A stretch of 64,000 bases of DNA from Candidatus Jettenia sp. AMX2 (GCA_030583665.1 CP129469.1:1789043-1853042), one strand, 5' to 3'; positions 18,481 through 29,899 are shown, numbered from the stretch's first letter. Program-made: numbers and translations. The notes: a model not told the origin generated them from the letters alone.

Positions 18481-19236
18481 TCACACATTTTCAAGTCTGG
18501 CGGCAGCAGCCCGGTCAGCTAGAAATAAAAGCCTGCCTTCAACCGGACGTATATACTGTGAAGGTAAGATTCCTGGTTGCAATTCACCCTCAAGCACTTT
18601 TTTCAATACGGCCGATTTTGATTCACCCGAAATCAGAAAAATAATATATGCAGCCTGATTAATCACCGGAACCGTAAGCGTGATCCGGTATCCGTTAAGT
18701 TTCTTTATATAGGTGGCTGCAACCAGACGTCTTGTCTCTTCCAGTGTATCCGTTTCCGGAAACAGCGAAGCAGTGTGCCCGTCATCTCCCATACCCAATA
18801 ATACTAGATCAAAGCGGGGCAGTTCTCCATTCTTCAGATGAAAAAAGGTTTTCAGTGTTTGTTCGTACTCTTCCGCTGCACGGTTATGATCTTCGTATTC
18901 TGCCGGTATCCGGTAAATGTTTCCAGGAGGAACAGGAATCTTATCGAGTAATAATTCCCGTACCATGCGGTAATTGCTCTGGTAATGATCCGGTGGAACG
19001 CAACGCTCATCGCACCAGAATAGATGCACCTTTGACCATCGCACTTGTCCCCGGTATTGATCACCGGCTAACAGCCTATAAAGATTCTGAGGCGTCGACC
19101 CGCCTGACAAGGCAACGGCGCAATACCCCTTTGTCTGAATTGCATTCGTTGACTGCCGGACGAATTCACGTGCCGCCACATGGCTTATTTCTCCGATATC
19201 TGCTTCAACTCTCAGTTCTCGTCTAACTGAAACCAT
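18481..19236 (-). CDS. pgl: 6-phosphogluconolactonase
   Basis: Hydrolyses 6-phosphogluconolactone, second step of the oxidative pentose phosphate pathway. 251 residues of the DevB/SOL family: CAVALSGGSTPQNLYRLLAG (phosphate loop), KVHLFWCDERCVPPDHYQSNY, and FDLVLLGMGDDGHTASLFPET (catalytic region with His), followed by RITLTVPVIN. Length is typical. About 310 bases downstream of zwf on the same strand, so probably co-expressed though not tightly linked. Confidence 0.93.
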   Translation of the reverse strand: MVSVRRELRVEADIGEISHVAAREFVRQSTNAIQTKGYCAVALSGGSTPQNLYRLLAGDQYRGQVRWSKVHLFWCDERCVPPDHYQSNYRMVRELLLDKIPVPPGNIYRIPAEYEDHNRAAEEYEQTLKTFFHLKNGELPRFDLVLLGMGDDGHTASLFPETDTLEETRRLVAATYIKKLNGYRITLTVPVINQAAYIIFLISGESKSAVLKKVLEGELQPGILPSQYIRPVEGRLLFLADRAAAARLENV

Positions 19237-19465
19237 AGCAAAATTTACACCCTTGTTTCTTTATATAGGTACTGCAAATACAACCCCGTTCGATATATTG
19301 AAATTATGTACCTATTCAGCGTAATTTATAATACACCTTTTCTTTAAATCTGTGCAATCTGTGGTTTCAGTTAGCACATCAAAGTCCCACTTAACAAAGG
19401 GGGATTTAGGGGGTTGCCGTAAAATCACTTACATAAAATGAAAATTCCTATACCATCAGGTTAAA

Positions 19466-19530
19466 TCTGTATACAAACCAAAGAAACAAGGTTAACCATA
19501 TTCTGTTCGGTCTCATCTGTTAGATACTAT
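19466..19530. repeat. inverted repeat flanking zwf, downstream copy
   Basis: CTGTATACAAACCAAAGAAA, then TTAACCATATTCTGTTC and TGTTAGATAC. The reverse complement of 21138-21205, upstream of zwf, gives nearly the same sequence. Confidence 0.7.
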
Positions 19531-19547
19531 AACCCTGCACAATCTTT

Positions 19548-21086
19548 TCATATCTCACATTTCCTCCACTCCCTGCCATCCCTTGCCATGAGATCGTCTG
19601 CCTCCTGCGGCCCCCATGTACCTGCTGCATAGTTGGGGAATTTCCGGTGAGGCAAGGCCTTCCATATATCCTGAATCGGGGAGACCACACTCCAGCCAGC
19701 CTCGATCATATCAGTACGCTGGAATAACGTAGCATCTCCCAGCATACATTCATAGAGTAACCTTTCGTAGCCGGTACTGGGGGTGCTTCCAAAGTAGTCC
19801 TTATATCTGAACTGCATATCTACCGTCCCGAGCCGCACGACAGGCCCTGGTATTTTGGCACCAAAGTTCAGTGAAATGCCTTCATCAGGCTGGATATGCA
19901 GCACCAGAACATTCGGTTTCAGTTGTTCGACATTCGTTTTCCTGAAGAGCACAAAAGGGGCACGTTTGAATTGAATTGCAATTTCCGTAACCCTGCAAGG
20001 CAGGCGCTTCCCGGTACGTAAATAAAACGGTACCCCCGCCCACCGCCAGTTATCGATATAGAGCTTCAATGCAACATATGTTTCTGTGGTTGAATCGGGA
20101 GAGATATTTTGTTCGTCACGATAGGCAGGCACCCGTTTGCCTCTGATGAGACCCTCTCCATATTGTCCTCTTACGGTATTTTTCAATACATCCTCAGGTG
20201 AGAGGGATTGCATGGCACGTAAAATCTTGACCTGCTCATCACGGACGGCATCCGCTTCAAATGAAATCGGAGGTTCCATTGCTGTTAAGGTAACAAGCTG
20301 GAACATATGGTTTGGCACCATATCACGCAAAGCCCCCGCCTTGTCATAATAGCCGATACGTTCCCCGACTCCAAGGTCTTCTGAAACCATGATTTGCACA
20401 TGATCAATGTAACGGCGGTTCCAGATGGGTTCAAAGATGCCGTTTGAAAAACGGAAGACCATAATATTCTGCACCGTTTCCTTTCCCAGGTAATGGTCTA
20501 TACGGTAAATCTGCCTTTCACTCAGCGCTTCTCTGATTTCCTTGTTGAGCGAACGGGCAGACTCCAGATCATGTCCGAACGGTTTTTCTATAATGACGCG
20601 CCGCCAGTGCTTGTTTTCTTCACGGGTAAGCCCGATTTTATTCAGTTGCTGAATGACCTGAGAAAAATATTCAGGCGCTGTCGCAAGATAGTAAAGATAA
20701 TTCCCATGGGTACCGTGTGTTTTATCAACTTCTTTCAGCAAGTCCTGAAGCTTCAGGAACGCTTTCTGATCCTGGATATCACCCGACACGTAATAAAGCC
20801 TTCCGGCAAACCAATTCCACAATTCAGGTTTCACCGGACTCGTAGCATGCTCCTGCATATCCCGGTTGATTTTCTGCCGGAATTCTTCATGACTCATTTC
20901 CCGGCGGGCAAATCCAATGACCGCAAATTCATCGGGCATCAGTCCATCTCTTGCAAGATTAAAGAGTGCAGGAAAAAGTTTGCGTTTGGCAAGGTCCCCG
21001 GAAGCACCAAAAATAACCATTACACAGGGATTGCCGGTTTGCCCCAATGGTAAGCTGACTCTGTCTTTTTCATACATGGAATCCAT
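19548..21086 (-). CDS. zwf: glucose-6-phosphate 1-dehydrogenase
   Basis: Oxidises glucose 6-phosphate to the lactone with reduction of NAD(P), first step of the oxidative pentose phosphate pathway. 512 residues, normal length. N-terminal Rossmann motif [17 protein letters not shown]; active-site block [21 protein letters not shown], in which the His-Tyr-Leu-Gly-Lys binds substrate; [10 protein letters not shown] and [10 protein letters not shown] also match. ATG 21086 is preceded by AGGAGTGAAGGA. Gene order downstream is pgl; upstream is gnd, then tal-pgi and rpiB. Bracketed by an inverted repeat. Confidence 0.96.
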   Translation of the reverse strand: MDSMYEKDRVSLPLGQTGNPCVMVIFGASGDLAKRKLFPALFNLARDGLMPDEFAVIGFARREMSHEEFRQKINRDMQEHATSPVKPELWNWFAGRLYYVSGDIQDQKAFLKLQDLLKEVDKTHGTHGNYLYYLATAPEYFSQVIQQLNKIGLTREENKHWRRVIIEKPFGHDLESARSLNKEIREALSERQIYRIDHYLGKETVQNIMVFRFSNGIFEPIWNRRYIDHVQIMVSEDLGVGERIGYYDKAGALRDMVPNHMFQLVTLTAMEPPISFEADAVRDEQVKILRAMQSLSPEDVLKNTVRGQYGEGLIRGKRVPAYRDEQNISPDSTTETYVALKLYIDNWRWAGVPFYLRTGKRLPCRVTEIAIQFKRAPFVLFRKTNVEQLKPNVLVLHIQPDEGISLNFGAKIPGPVVRLGTVDMQFRYKDYFGSTPSTGYERLLYECMLGDATLFQRTDMIEAGWSVVSPIQDIWKALPHRKFPNYAAGTWGPQEADDLMARDGREWRKCEI

Positions 21087-21137
21087 TCCTTCACTCCTTT
21101 TTAAAGTAAAGTCTCAATCAGAATAGCTCTCTAGAGA

Positions 21138-21205
21138 GTATTATCGTATCTAACAAATGAAACAGAACAGAATATGGTTAATTTCCTTGGTTTGTATACA
21201 GGTAT
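21138..21205. repeat. inverted repeat flanking zwf, upstream copy
   Basis: Partner of 19466-19530 in opposite orientation. It occupies the region where the zwf promoter would lie. Confidence 0.7.
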
Positions 21206-21295
21206 ACCGGACATAATAAATCCTGAAAAAAATGTCATTGTGAGCGTAAGCAAAGCAATCGCTCATAACCTAAGGCATAGTTTTCTTGTCACCGG

Positions 21296-22285
21296 TTATC
21301 CCTTCTCCCCTGCAGGCCGTTCAGTATGACCGCCAAATTTATATCGCATGGCAGATAATACCTTTTCTGCAAATGTATGTTCCTTTTGCGAACGGAAACG
21401 TTTAAAAAGCGATGCGGCAATCACATCGGCGGGTACCCCTTCTTCAATTGCTGTCATAATTGTCCATCGCCCTTCACCCGAATCCTGCACAATCCCTGTA
21501 TATTCAGTAAGCGCCGGATCTTCAGCAAGCGCAGTTGCTGTCAAATCAAGAAGCCACGAACCGATAACACTCCCGCGTCTCCATACCTCTGCAATATCGG
21601 CAATAGGGAAATCATACCGGAAGTCCTCCGGCACCCCCTCCGAGACGGCATTCCTGAGAATATCAAAGCCTTCTGCATATGCCTGCATCAGCCCGTACTC
21701 TATCCCATTGTGTACCATCTTTACGAAGTGTCCTGCACCCCAATGACCGCAGTGCAAATATCCGCTTTCAGCAGTTGACTCTGATCCGTTACGCCCTGGT
21801 GTCCGGGAAATACTCCCCCGTCCGGGCGCCAGGGTTTCCAGGATAGGAGATACCTGTTTGACAATCTCCGGTTCGCCGCCGACCATCAGACAGTAACCCC
21901 GCTCCAGCCCCCATACGCCTCCGCTTGTTCCTGCATCCAGATAACGGATACCCTTTTCTGCCAACGTTTTTGCACGGCGCACATCATCTTTGTAATGTGA
22001 GTTGCCGCCGTCGATAATGATGTCATTTGCTTCCATGTATCCGGCCAGCGCTTTGATTGTCATTTCAGTCGGCTCACCTGCCGGAACCATGACCCATACC
22101 GCACGGGGTTTGCTGAGTTTGCTGATAAGGTCATCCGGTGACGCTGCCCCTATTGCACCTTCTTCAACCAACTGTTTTACTTTGTCCGGATCCCGTGTGA
22201 ACACAACACACTGATGCCCTCCGCGCATCAGACGTCTTACAATATTTGCCCCCATTCTTCCGAGCCCAATCACACCCAGTTGCAT
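21296..22285 (-). CDS. gnd: 6-phosphogluconate dehydrogenase, decarboxylating (short YqeC type)
   Basis: Oxidatively decarboxylates 6-phosphogluconate to ribulose 5-phosphate. 329 residues, the short class (about 300-330) rather than the 470-residue E. coli type. Rossmann motif [16 protein letters not shown] at the N-terminus, [34 protein letters not shown] (substrate block) and [17 protein letters not shown] with the catalytic Lys and Asn-Gly. The sequence does not prove which cofactor is used; this class often prefers NAD. About 35 residues near the middle ([20 protein letters not shown]) look like a polar insertion. Confidence 0.92.
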   Translation of the reverse strand: MQLGVIGLGRMGANIVRRLMRGGHQCVVFTRDPDKVKQLVEEGAIGAASPDDLISKLSKPRAVWVMVPAGEPTEMTIKALAGYMEANDIIIDGGNSHYKDDVRRAKTLAEKGIRYLDAGTSGGVWGLERGYCLMVGGEPEIVKQVSPILETLAPGRGSISRTPGRNGSESTAESGYLHCGHWGAGHFVKMVHNGIEYGLMQAYAEGFDILRNAVSEGVPEDFRYDFPIADIAEVWRRGSVIGSWLLDLTATALAEDPALTEYTGIVQDSGEGRWTIMTAIEEGVPADVIAASLFKRFRSQKEHTFAEKVLSAMRYKFGGHTERPAGEKG

Positions 22286-22388
22286 TGCGTTTCTCCTTTC
22301 TGAAATGATTCTATGTTACCATAGCAATAATTTCTCTATCATTCTGACAAGAGCATGTTCAAGCTTCTCTTCGGTATTTACCGGATTC

Positions 22389-25247
22389 TTATTCTGAAAG
22401 CACCTGTTTAATTACCGCATTCAGGGTTGCCAGCCCTTTTTGTACCTGACTATCCAGATGAACACGCAGTGCCCGTCTTCCCCGTTCCGCCAAAACCTGA
22501 AAGTCACCCCGCGCCTGGGCTTCTTTTACAATGCCAAAGGTATATTTTTGTCCGGGAACTGCCAGATCCCCTGCATCGTCACAGGTAATTTGTATAAACA
22601 CTCCGGTGTTTGGACCACCTTTATACAATTGCCCCGTGGAATGTAAAAAGCGGGGGCCAAAACCCAAACAGGTTGCTGTATATTTGTGATCACGAATAGT
22701 CTTGCGTATTGATTGCAGCTGTTTTTCATTGTCTTCGTTCATCTCAAGATAGGCAAGAAGCGCAAAATAATCTCCCTTCTTTATTTGATTCAGATGCGCT
22801 CTGAGATAGTGAACAAGCGTTCTTTCATTACCTCCGGACCTTTCAAGCATGGAAGCATACGCTCCATTAGCGAATAGCGTGATTCCGTTCTCCTGAAGAA
22901 AAGGCGTTAGCTCCGGAAGTGTTCCTGTCTCCTCAAACTCAGAGGTAAGTTTCCTTGTTGCCACTTTACTGGCTTCCACATCAGGCTGATTGAATGGATT
23001 GATATGTAATACGGATCCTGCGACAGCAGTCGCCATCTTCCACCGGAAAAACTCCCGTCCAAGATCATAAAGATCATTCATAGTAAACCGTATCAGCGGG
23101 TGACCTGATTGTATGAGATTTTCCACTGCTGCTTCCTGTAACGGATCAGGTACAGATTTCAGCCGGAGATAAACAAATACCCTGTCATTGTCATAGACAC
23201 CGGAATCACCCAACGGTTCATGAACAACCGGAATGAGACCTTTCCCGTCTTTACCGGTAGATTCGGCCAGGAGTTGTTCCAGCCAGGCTCCAAAACCGGA
23301 AATTCCCGGCGAGGTGAGTATTGTTATTTTATCCCGTCCCTGCAGAGCCAGCACTCCCAGCACAATACCCAGTACAACACCGGGATTATCCTCCGGCGGT
23401 ACGGATGGGGAACAGGAAACCATCATTTCCTCTGCCCTGTCCAGTAATTTCATTGCATCCAGACCCATAATTGCCGCCGGAACCATACCGAAATCGGACA
23501 ATGCCGAATAACGTCCCCCTATGTCCGGCACCCCGAAAAAAACATGGCGGAAACCATCCCCTTCTGCAACTTTATGCAATTTTGAACCAGGATCGGTAAT
23601 TGCAATAAACCGGTCACCAGCATCATTCCTTCCCACATGTTGTTTTACCCGTTCGAAAAAATATTGTTTAAAAATATTTGGTTCCAGGGTTGTGCCTGAT
23701 TTGCTTGATACAATAAACAAGGTGTTGCCAATATCCACTTTGTTTTCAAATGTTCTGATTTGAGCAGGATCAGTCGAATCAAGGACAAAGAATTCAGGAA
23801 AGCCCCGGATTTTTCCAAAACTCAGCCTCAATACCTCAGGACACAGGCTGGAGCCTCCCATTCCAAGAAGGAGTACATGCGAAAATCCCGCTTTTTTTAT
23901 CTCTTCTGCAATATTTGTCAGACGGTGACCACAAGATAAAGAGTTTCTGGCAATATCTAACCACCCGAGCCATTTCCCTTCATCGGTGTTTGTCCATAAC
24001 GATGCATCGTGTTCCCAGAGTCTCTTTATCTTTCCTCCGTTTTTCCAGTCATCCAGCATGGCATTGACCTGCGATTGCATATCGCCGGCAAGAGAAAACG
24101 CCTGGCGCACAACCTTTCCCTGACCTGCCTCTTTCCGCTTTATATCCAGTGTATGCAGTAACTTATCAAAGGCATCTGCAAACAAACGGACACCTTCGGT
24201 AAGTAACGTATCGGTACATTCCTTAAGAGAAATACCCAGGTGATTCAGCGTTTCCATCGTATCGCATGCTGCTTCAAGATCCTCTTCAAGGCTTGCACGG
24301 GGAAGGCCGTGATCCCGGAAAGATTCAAACGTAGGCAATGGCATGGTGTTTACCGTATCAGGACCAATTAATTCTTCGACATACCGTACATCACGGTAAT
24401 GAGGATTTTTGGTGCCGGTGCTTGCCCATAGTACCCGTTGTGTATGTGCCCCTTTTTCAGCAAGTGTCTGCCACCGGGGGCTACGGAAAATTTCCTTGTA
24501 TCGCTGATACGTCAGTTTGGCATTGGCAATGGCTACTTTCCCCATAATATTCTGCAAAAGAGCCTTTTCGCCTGCGTTTGCGGATGTTTTGATTCTCATG
24601 TCAAGGATGGCATCTATTGCCGTATCAATCCTGCTGACAAAAAAGCTCGCAACACTAGCAAGTGAACTCACGTCACCGTTTCTTGCCATATATTTTTCCA
24701 GACCGCTCATAAATGCATGTGTTACCCGTTCATAGGTATCCTGTGCAAAAAGCAGCGTTATGTTAATATTCATCCCCTCGCCAATGAGCTGTTCAATGGC
24801 CGGGATACCTTCCGGTGTGGCAGGGATCTTCAGCATTACATTCTTCCGGTTCACGGACTGCCAAAGCCGTCTTGCCTCATTAACCGTGCCCTGCGTATCG
24901 CCCGACAGAAAGGGAGAAACCTCAAGACTGACATAACCGTCACGCCGGTTTGTTTTCTCATAAACAGGCCTTAATACATCGGCAGCATCCTGAATGTCGC
25001 GTATTGCGAGATGCTCGTAGATTTGAGTTATGTTCAAATCTTTCAGGTGTTGCAGCTTTGCTATGATATCCTCATAATCAGAGCTGCCTGATATTGCTTT
25101 CTCAAAGATCGCCGGATTCGAGGTAACACCACCTAATCCATCCTCTTCAATCAGCCGTTTCAGTTCACCACCCGTAATAAGGCTCCGCCTGATATAATCC
25201 AGCCATACAGATTGGCCATATTCCTTCAGTTTTTGTAAAGGATTCAT
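22389..25247 (-). CDS. tal-pgi: bifunctional transaldolase / glucose-6-phosphate isomerase
   Basis: A natural fusion joining non-oxidative pentose phosphate flux to upper glycolysis. 952 residues. Residues 1 to about 360 are transaldolase: [30 protein letters not shown], and [14 protein letters not shown] with the Schiff-base Lys. From about 400 the sequence is glucose-6-phosphate isomerase: [26 protein letters not shown] (sugar-phosphate binding SIS motif), [28 protein letters not shown] and [14 protein letters not shown]. Its ATG overlaps the stop of rpiB by four bases (ATGA), so the two are translationally coupled. Confidence 0.95.
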   Translation of the reverse strand: MNPLQKLKEYGQSVWLDYIRRSLITGGELKRLIEEDGLGGVTSNPAIFEKAISGSSDYEDIIAKLQHLKDLNITQIYEHLAIRDIQDAADVLRPVYEKTNRRDGYVSLEVSPFLSGDTQGTVNEARRLWQSVNRKNVMLKIPATPEGIPAIEQLIGEGMNINITLLFAQDTYERVTHAFMSGLEKYMARNGDVSSLASVASFFVSRIDTAIDAILDMRIKTSANAGEKALLQNIMGKVAIANAKLTYQRYKEIFRSPRWQTLAEKGAHTQRVLWASTGTKNPHYRDVRYVEELIGPDTVNTMPLPTFESFRDHGLPRASLEEDLEAACDTMETLNHLGISLKECTDTLLTEGVRLFADAFDKLLHTLDIKRKEAGQGKVVRQAFSLAGDMQSQVNAMLDDWKNGGKIKRLWEHDASLWTNTDEGKWLGWLDIARNSLSCGHRLTNIAEEIKKAGFSHVLLLGMGGSSLCPEVLRLSFGKIRGFPEFFVLDSTDPAQIRTFENKVDIGNTLFIVSSKSGTTLEPNIFKQYFFERVKQHVGRNDAGDRFIAITDPGSKLHKVAEGDGFRHVFFGVPDIGGRYSALSDFGMVPAAIMGLDAMKLLDRAEEMMVSCSPSVPPEDNPGVVLGIVLGVLALQGRDKITILTSPGISGFGAWLEQLLAESTGKDGKGLIPVVHEPLGDSGVYDNDRVFVYLRLKSVPDPLQEAAVENLIQSGHPLIRFTMNDLYDLGREFFRWKMATAVAGSVLHINPFNQPDVEASKVATRKLTSEFEETGTLPELTPFLQENGITLFANGAYASMLERSGGNERTLVHYLRAHLNQIKKGDYFALLAYLEMNEDNEKQLQSIRKTIRDHKYTATCLGFGPRFLHSTGQLYKGGPNTGVFIQITCDDAGDLAVPGQKYTFGIVKEAQARGDFQVLAERGRRALRVHLDSQVQKGLATLNAVIKQVLSE

Positions 25248-25726
25248 TGTTTCTGTTCCTCCGGTTTTATTGCAACTGTACGGTACCGCTCCTCCAGAAT
25301 CTCTATTTTTTTAATCCTGCGAAGATGCCGTTCTTCTCCAGAAAATATTGCTCCGGCAAATGCCCGGACAATTTCTTTTGCAAGATGAACACCAACCACA
25401 CATGCTCCCAGAACGAGAATATTCATATCATCGTGTTCCACCCCCTGATGTGCAGAATACGTGTCATGACACAATCCTGCACGGATGCCGGGTAGTTTTG
25501 TTGCCGCTACCGAAGCGCCAACGCCGCTGCAGCAAATCAGGATGCCCCGGCCGGCACGGCCTTCACGAATAGCATTTCCAACCGCTTCTGCATAATCGGG
25601 ATAATCCACAGGATCTGTGTTATAAGTACCCATATCCACAACCTCATAATGTAATTCACGCAGGTAAGAGGCCAGTTGCCCTTTTAATTCATAACCCGCA
25701 TGATCAGCTCCGATTGCAATTCTCAT
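25244..25726 (-). CDS. rpiB: ribose-5-phosphate isomerase B
   Basis: Interconverts ribose 5-phosphate and ribulose 5-phosphate. 160 residues, typical for RpiB/Lac[20 protein letters not shown] (start signature), [17 protein letters not shown] with the catalytic Cys and anion hole, and [23 protein letters not shown] with the ring-opening His. GRA/GRG residues contact phosphate. First gene of the rpiB-tal-pgi pair; ATG 25726 follows AAGGAAACACTG. Confidence 0.95.
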   Translation of the reverse strand: MRIAIGADHAGYELKGQLASYLRELHYEVVDMGTYNTDPVDYPDYAEAVGNAIREGRAGRGILICCSGVGASVAATKLPGIRAGLCHDTYSAHQGVEHDDMNILVLGACVVGVHLAKEIVRAFAGAIFSGEERHLRRIKKIEILEERYRTVAIKPEEQKQ

Positions 25727-25797
25727 GTCAGTGTTTCCTTTTTTTGTTTAAAAACCAATCATAATCAAAACATTCAGAACAATTTAGTGTTTGGCTA

Positions 25798-27225
25798 TTA
25801 AAACCAGCGTATTAATTTTTTGGTAAATTTCGGGATCCAGCCGGAAAATATCTTTTCTGCATAGTATTGATTTGTTGTTCTCCTCACCGCCTGTGCCAGG
25901 GTTGGATAGACATGTATTGTGCGGGTAATGCTCCCTACCCCAAGGTTGTTCTGCATCGCCATGACAAACTCATGTAAATATTCTCCGGCTTGCGGTGCAA
26001 GCACATGGGACCCCAGTATCTTACCCTTCTTTGTGCACACGATCTTTATCATTCCTCTGCCTTCTCCTTCCGCGACAGCCCTGTCAATATCTTTTACCTC
26101 ATATCTGAACACCTTTATGTGGTGATATTTTTGTCTTGCTTCTTCCTCTGTTAAACCCACCCTGCCCAGTTCCGGATCCGTAAAGGTAACCCAAGGTACT
26201 GCACGGTAATCGACTTTTCGCTTTATAAAAGGTATAAGGGCGTTTGCCACCACAATGCCGGCATGATATTCTGCCATATGGGTAAAGAAATAGTGACCGG
26301 TAACGTCACCGCATGCCCAGATATTTCTGGCAGTAGTCCGCAACGAATTATCCACTTCAATGGCCCTTTTCCTCATTCTAACACCAGCGGCTCTCAGACA
26401 CAATCCCTCCAGGTTCGGCTCACGTCCTGTCGCCAGCATAAACTCATCCGCCTGAAAAACTCTTTGGTGGCCTGTACATTCGGCCATGACTTCCACTCCT
26501 TTCCGGCCTGTACCTTGTTTTACCTGTTCTACATTTGTACACGTAACTATTTCAATACCCTCATCCTGTAATATTGAGGTAAGGATGCCGGCAATCTCTT
26601 TGTCTTCCCGCGGCAGAATCTGCCCTACCTTTTCAATAATCGTAACCTTTGTTCCCAGTCTTGTAAATATCTGGGCGAACTCCACACCGATGGGACCACC
26701 CCCTAATATTATTACTGATTTGGGCAAATACTCCAGTTCCAGAGCTGTTTCACTGGTTAAATACGGGATGGTCTCCAGACCCTTCATTGGTATAACCGCT
26801 GCACGGGAACCCGTTGCGATAACAAATTTCCTGCTGGTAATTTTCTTCCCTTCCAGTTCAAAGGTGTGAGGGTCAATGAACTTTCCAGTACCAAAAAATA
26901 CTTTAACGCCCATCCCTTCGAACCGCTTTGGATCATCATGTTCACCAATCCGTGCTATTACCTTTCGCATGTGATTCATAATATTTTTAAAATCAAAGGC
27001 AAGGGGAGTTTTATCAATACCGAATTCCTCGGACCTTTTTATAAGAGAGGCTATTTTAGCCACATGAACCAAAGTCTTTGTGGGAACGCATCCGTAGTAA
27101 AGACAATCGCCACCGAGCTTTTTTTTCTCAACAAGGGCAACCCTTGCGCCAAGCTGAACAGCGCCGCTTGCCACATTTAAACCTCCCGCCCCTCCCCCGA
27201 TTACCGTCAGATCGAAATCTTTCAC
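25798..27225 (-). CDS. FAD-dependent pyridine nucleotide-disulfide oxidoreductase (MerA/Lpd-like)
   Basis: 475 residues. FAD motif GGGAGGLNVASGAVQLGARV, redox disulfide GGDCLYYGCVPTKTL (Cys-x4-Cys), NAD motif ILGGGPIGVEFAQIFTRLG, second FAD block ATGREPNLEG, and a dimerisation domain ending IHVYPTLAQAVRRTTNQYY. CLYYGCVPTK and HVYPTLAQA (Gln where dihydrolipoamide dehydrogenase has Glu) place it in the mercuric-reductase-like branch, but the N-terminal metal-binding domain and the C-terminal Cys pair of MerA are missing. Substrate unknown; it is not flanked by pyruvate dehydrogenase or mer genes. Its stop lies 71 bases upstream of the rpiB start. Confidence 0.85.
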   Translation of the reverse strand: MKDFDLTVIGGGAGGLNVASGAVQLGARVALVEKKKLGGDCLYYGCVPTKTLVHVAKIASLIKRSEEFGIDKTPLAFDFKNIMNHMRKVIARIGEHDDPKRFEGMGVKVFFGTGKFIDPHTFELEGKKITSRKFVIATGSRAAVIPMKGLETIPYLTSETALELEYLPKSVIILGGGPIGVEFAQIFTRLGTKVTIIEKVGQILPREDKEIAGILTSILQDEGIEIVTCTNVEQVKQGTGRKGVEVMAECTGHQRVFQADEFMLATGREPNLEGLCLRAAGVRMRKRAIEVDNSLRTTARNIWACGDVTGHYFFTHMAEYHAGIVVANALIPFIKRKVDYRAVPWVTFTDPELGRVGLTEEEARQKYHHIKVFRYEVKDIDRAVAEGEGRGMIKIVCTKKGKILGSHVLAPQAGEYLHEFVMAMQNNLGVGSITRTIHVYPTLAQAVRRTTNQYYAEKIFSGWIPKFTKKLIRWF

Positions 27226-27235
27226 AATTGTTTTG

Positions 27236-29899
27236 TTACTCCAGTGTTGTGTTTAAATTCCAGTTGTAGGGTACATATTTTATTTTCAGGGTATTCAGAT
27301 TCTCCAGCACAAAGCTTTTCGTTTCGTTGTCTGCAAAGGCAAGCGCATATTCGACTGACTGCCGTTGAGTCTTTCCAAAATCGGACAGATACCATTTCAA
27401 TATCCGGGAAAGGAACAGGATGTTTTGCTTACGGTCAAGAATCATTCCCCTGCGGTTTATAAAACTCCTGCCGGCAATATCAAGCTGTTCGTTGATCCGT
27501 TCAGGTTCATAAAATTTAATCGGCGGACAGGATCCCGATGCACACACAAGGGCAAAATGTATCCTGGGATCAGGCTTCAGCAAACAAAGGGCCTTCCTTT
27601 TATCAAACCGGGAAAATTGTTTTATTTTTGTGCCAGGCGGCGGTTTGTTTATCCGGAGTATTCCATGTTCTATATCATCAGGAGTGAAGAAAAACCCCTT
27701 CATGGCATAGCCAGTGCGGCTAAAAAAACGAAATACTTCTTTCACCGACGTTTGTATATCCAGCTCAATAACACCGTGTATAATAAGAATATTATAGATA
27801 TTAATCCAGAATGCTTTTTTTTCCTCATCGGTTTTCAGAAGAAAAGGATCAAAATAATTGAGTCGTTCGGCAAGTTCTAAATAGTCACTGTAGCTTTGTG
27901 ATATCTTCAGCTTCTGGTAATTTACCCTGCCTTCTCCAACATCAAAAAATGCACCCTGAAGATTATTCAGGGTCATCTTTAACTGGTATGCTATTTCTTT
28001 ACCTACCTCTCTTTTGCGTTTGCTGGTTTTATTTAAAACAATCCGGTAGGGAATAAGTTTTTTCATCCGCATGATCCATGATGTCCGGACAGCAGTATCA
28101 CGAACCATGCTGCTTTCAATATGAAAAATGGCAAAGACGGCATTGATAAAACCAATATGGCTGAACGCCTGTGGAAAATTGCCCAGCAATTCGTTGCGTG
28201 CGGTATCATATTCTTCAGCAAATAATCCCAGGTGATTCGAAGCCTTCAACGTTGTCCTGAGAATTTCCCGTGCCTCATCAATTTTTCCCGAAAGCGCCAG
28301 GCTCTCTACAAGCCAGAAATTGCAAAGCACAAAGGCGCCTTCCTGACCTTGCAGTCCATCGGCGCCTGAGTATCTTTGGAGAAAACCGTCACTTGATAAC
28401 TTTCTCCTGCATGCCCCTATGGTACCCTGTATTCGTTCATCATGTATGGGCAGGAAATTCATAAGAGGGAGTAAAAGGAGGCTGGCGTCCAGATCTTTCG
28501 ACCCGTAATGCTGCACAAAACTACCTAAGTCATGATCATACCCCTTTTCCAGTATGTCCTGTTTTATGTTCTCCCTCTCCTTTTCCCATATCTCTATTGG
28601 CGCAGGGAAACCATACCGCCTGGCAATCTTAATCCCTCTGTCAAGCGCAACCCAGCACATTACCTTTGAGTATACAAAATGAAAGGGGCCGTTCCGCACT
28701 TCCCAGATGCCATCATCAGGCTTTTGCCAGTGCTGGATAGCTAACGTACATATTTCCCTGAAAAAAGGCCACATGCTTTCATCGATCGTCCCGATATAAT
28801 CTGATATCCGGAGGGCGGTGTCCATAACTTCTCCATAGATATCCCACTGGTTTTGCCGGTAAGCGCCGTTCCCTATTCTTACCGGTTTTGAATTTTGATA
28901 CCCTTTCAGGTAATCAAGCGTCTTCTCGGTAAGCTTGTCTTCCCCCTGTAAAGAATACAAGGGTTGTAAATTCCTGCTTCCGTACTGCCTGTATACCCTG
29001 TTGAGCCATTGCATAAAACAATCGGATTCTTTAATATGCCCGGCAATAAAGAGCGCTTTTAACGTAAAGGATGCATCTCTCAGCCAGGTAAAACGGTAAT
29101 CCCAGTTTCGTTCTCCGCCGGTACATTCGGGTAACGATGTGGTTGCTGCAGCAGCAACTGCCCCTGTTTGCATAAAGGTAAGAAGCTTTAGTATTAAAAG
29201 GGATCTGTTTACCGCTTCAGTGTATTCCCCCAGGAAAAGACACTTTGCGGCTATACAGCTGTGAGTCCAATCTACCCAGAAGGTCTGCGTTTCCTTAAAA
29301 CTGCACATTTCAGATTCGTCCGGCTGCTTCTCACCCCAGAAAAAATCGAAATGAACTTCCTGCCGTTCTTCCAGGGTAAAGGAAAGCGCTATGCCATGTT
29401 TACCGGATTCTGTAATTTGATAGCTTTCCAATCCTATCATAAGGGTAGCGGTATCTTTTTTTGCCCGGAACCTGAAAATATTTCCTTCACGTTCCATGGT
29501 GGGTAGCTCCGATGCATACTGCATCACGGGAAAACATTCCAGGAGAAAGCTCATTCTGCCGGAAACAACCTTAAGGCACCGGTGGACGCAATGGTGTTCC
29601 TTGTTCCGGCATTCCAGCGCATCGACAGGCATAAAGTCCAGCAGGTACGCTTCGGCTGTTGTTGTTTTAAAGGTACATGTTAAGATATTCGTGTCCTTTA
29701 CATATTTTTGTTCGGACTGAAATGTTTCCCGGGGCTGTATCCGGAAAAAGCCACCCTTTTCGTCATCTAAAAGTGCGGTAAATACTGTGGGAGAATCTAT
29801 ATACGGCATGGAACAGTAATCTATGGAACCGTCTTTAGAGACTAATGCAACGGCATACATATCACCGATCAATCCATAATCAGCTATTTTTTTGTACAT
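27236..29899 (-). CDS. GH15 glucoamylase/trehalase-like protein fused to DUF547
   Basis: 887 residues. Residues 1 to about 610 are a GH15 glycoside hydrolase: YKKIADYGLIGDMYAVALVS at the start, GGERNWDYRFTWLRDASFTL with the region before the catalytic acid, WDIYGEVMDTALRIS (catalytic Glu) and EGAFVLCNFWLVESLAL (second Glu region). This family includes glucoamylases, glucodextranases and trehalases. From about 650 it is DUF547: INIYNILIIHGVIELDIQ, SVKEVFRFFSRTGYAM, DIEHGILR, ALVCASGSCPPIKFY and a C-terminal WYLSDFG. There is no signal peptide, so it is probably cytosolic. The joined form is unusual. Ends 11 bases before the oxidoreductase start. Confidence 0.85.
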   Translation of the reverse strand: MYKKIADYGLIGDMYAVALVSKDGSIDYCSMPYIDSPTVFTALLDDEKGGFFRIQPRETFQSEQKYVKDTNILTCTFKTTTAEAYLLDFMPVDALECRNKEHHCVHRCLKVVSGRMSFLLECFPVMQYASELPTMEREGNIFRFRAKKDTATLMIGLESYQITESGKHGIALSFTLEERQEVHFDFFWGEKQPDESEMCSFKETQTFWVDWTHSCIAAKCLFLGEYTEAVNRSLLILKLLTFMQTGAVAAAATTSLPECTGGERNWDYRFTWLRDASFTLKALFIAGHIKESDCFMQWLNRVYRQYGSRNLQPLYSLQGEDKLTEKTLDYLKGYQNSKPVRIGNGAYRQNQWDIYGEVMDTALRISDYIGTIDESMWPFFREICTLAIQHWQKPDDGIWEVRNGPFHFVYSKVMCWVALDRGIKIARRYGFPAPIEIWEKERENIKQDILEKGYDHDLGSFVQHYGSKDLDASLLLLPLMNFLPIHDERIQGTIGACRRKLSSDGFLQRYSGADGLQGQEGAFVLCNFWLVESLALSGKIDEAREILRTTLKASNHLGLFAEEYDTARNELLGNFPQAFSHIGFINAVFAIFHIESSMVRDTAVRTSWIMRMKKLIPYRIVLNKTSKRKREVGKEIAYQLKMTLNNLQGAFFDVGEGRVNYQKLKISQSYSDYLELAERLNYFDPFLLKTDEEKKAFWINIYNILIIHGVIELDIQTSVKEVFRFFSRTGYAMKGFFFTPDDIEHGILRINKPPPGTKIKQFSRFDKRKALCLLKPDPRIHFALVCASGSCPPIKFYEPERINEQLDIAGRSFINRRGMILDRKQNILFLSRILKWYLSDFGKTQRQSVEYALAFADNETKSFVLENLNTLKIKYVPYNWNLNTTLE

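Noticed and set aside
25798..27225. Mercuric reductase (merA)
   Set aside because: It lacks the C-terminal Cys pair and the N-terminal metal-binding domain, and no mer genes are near.
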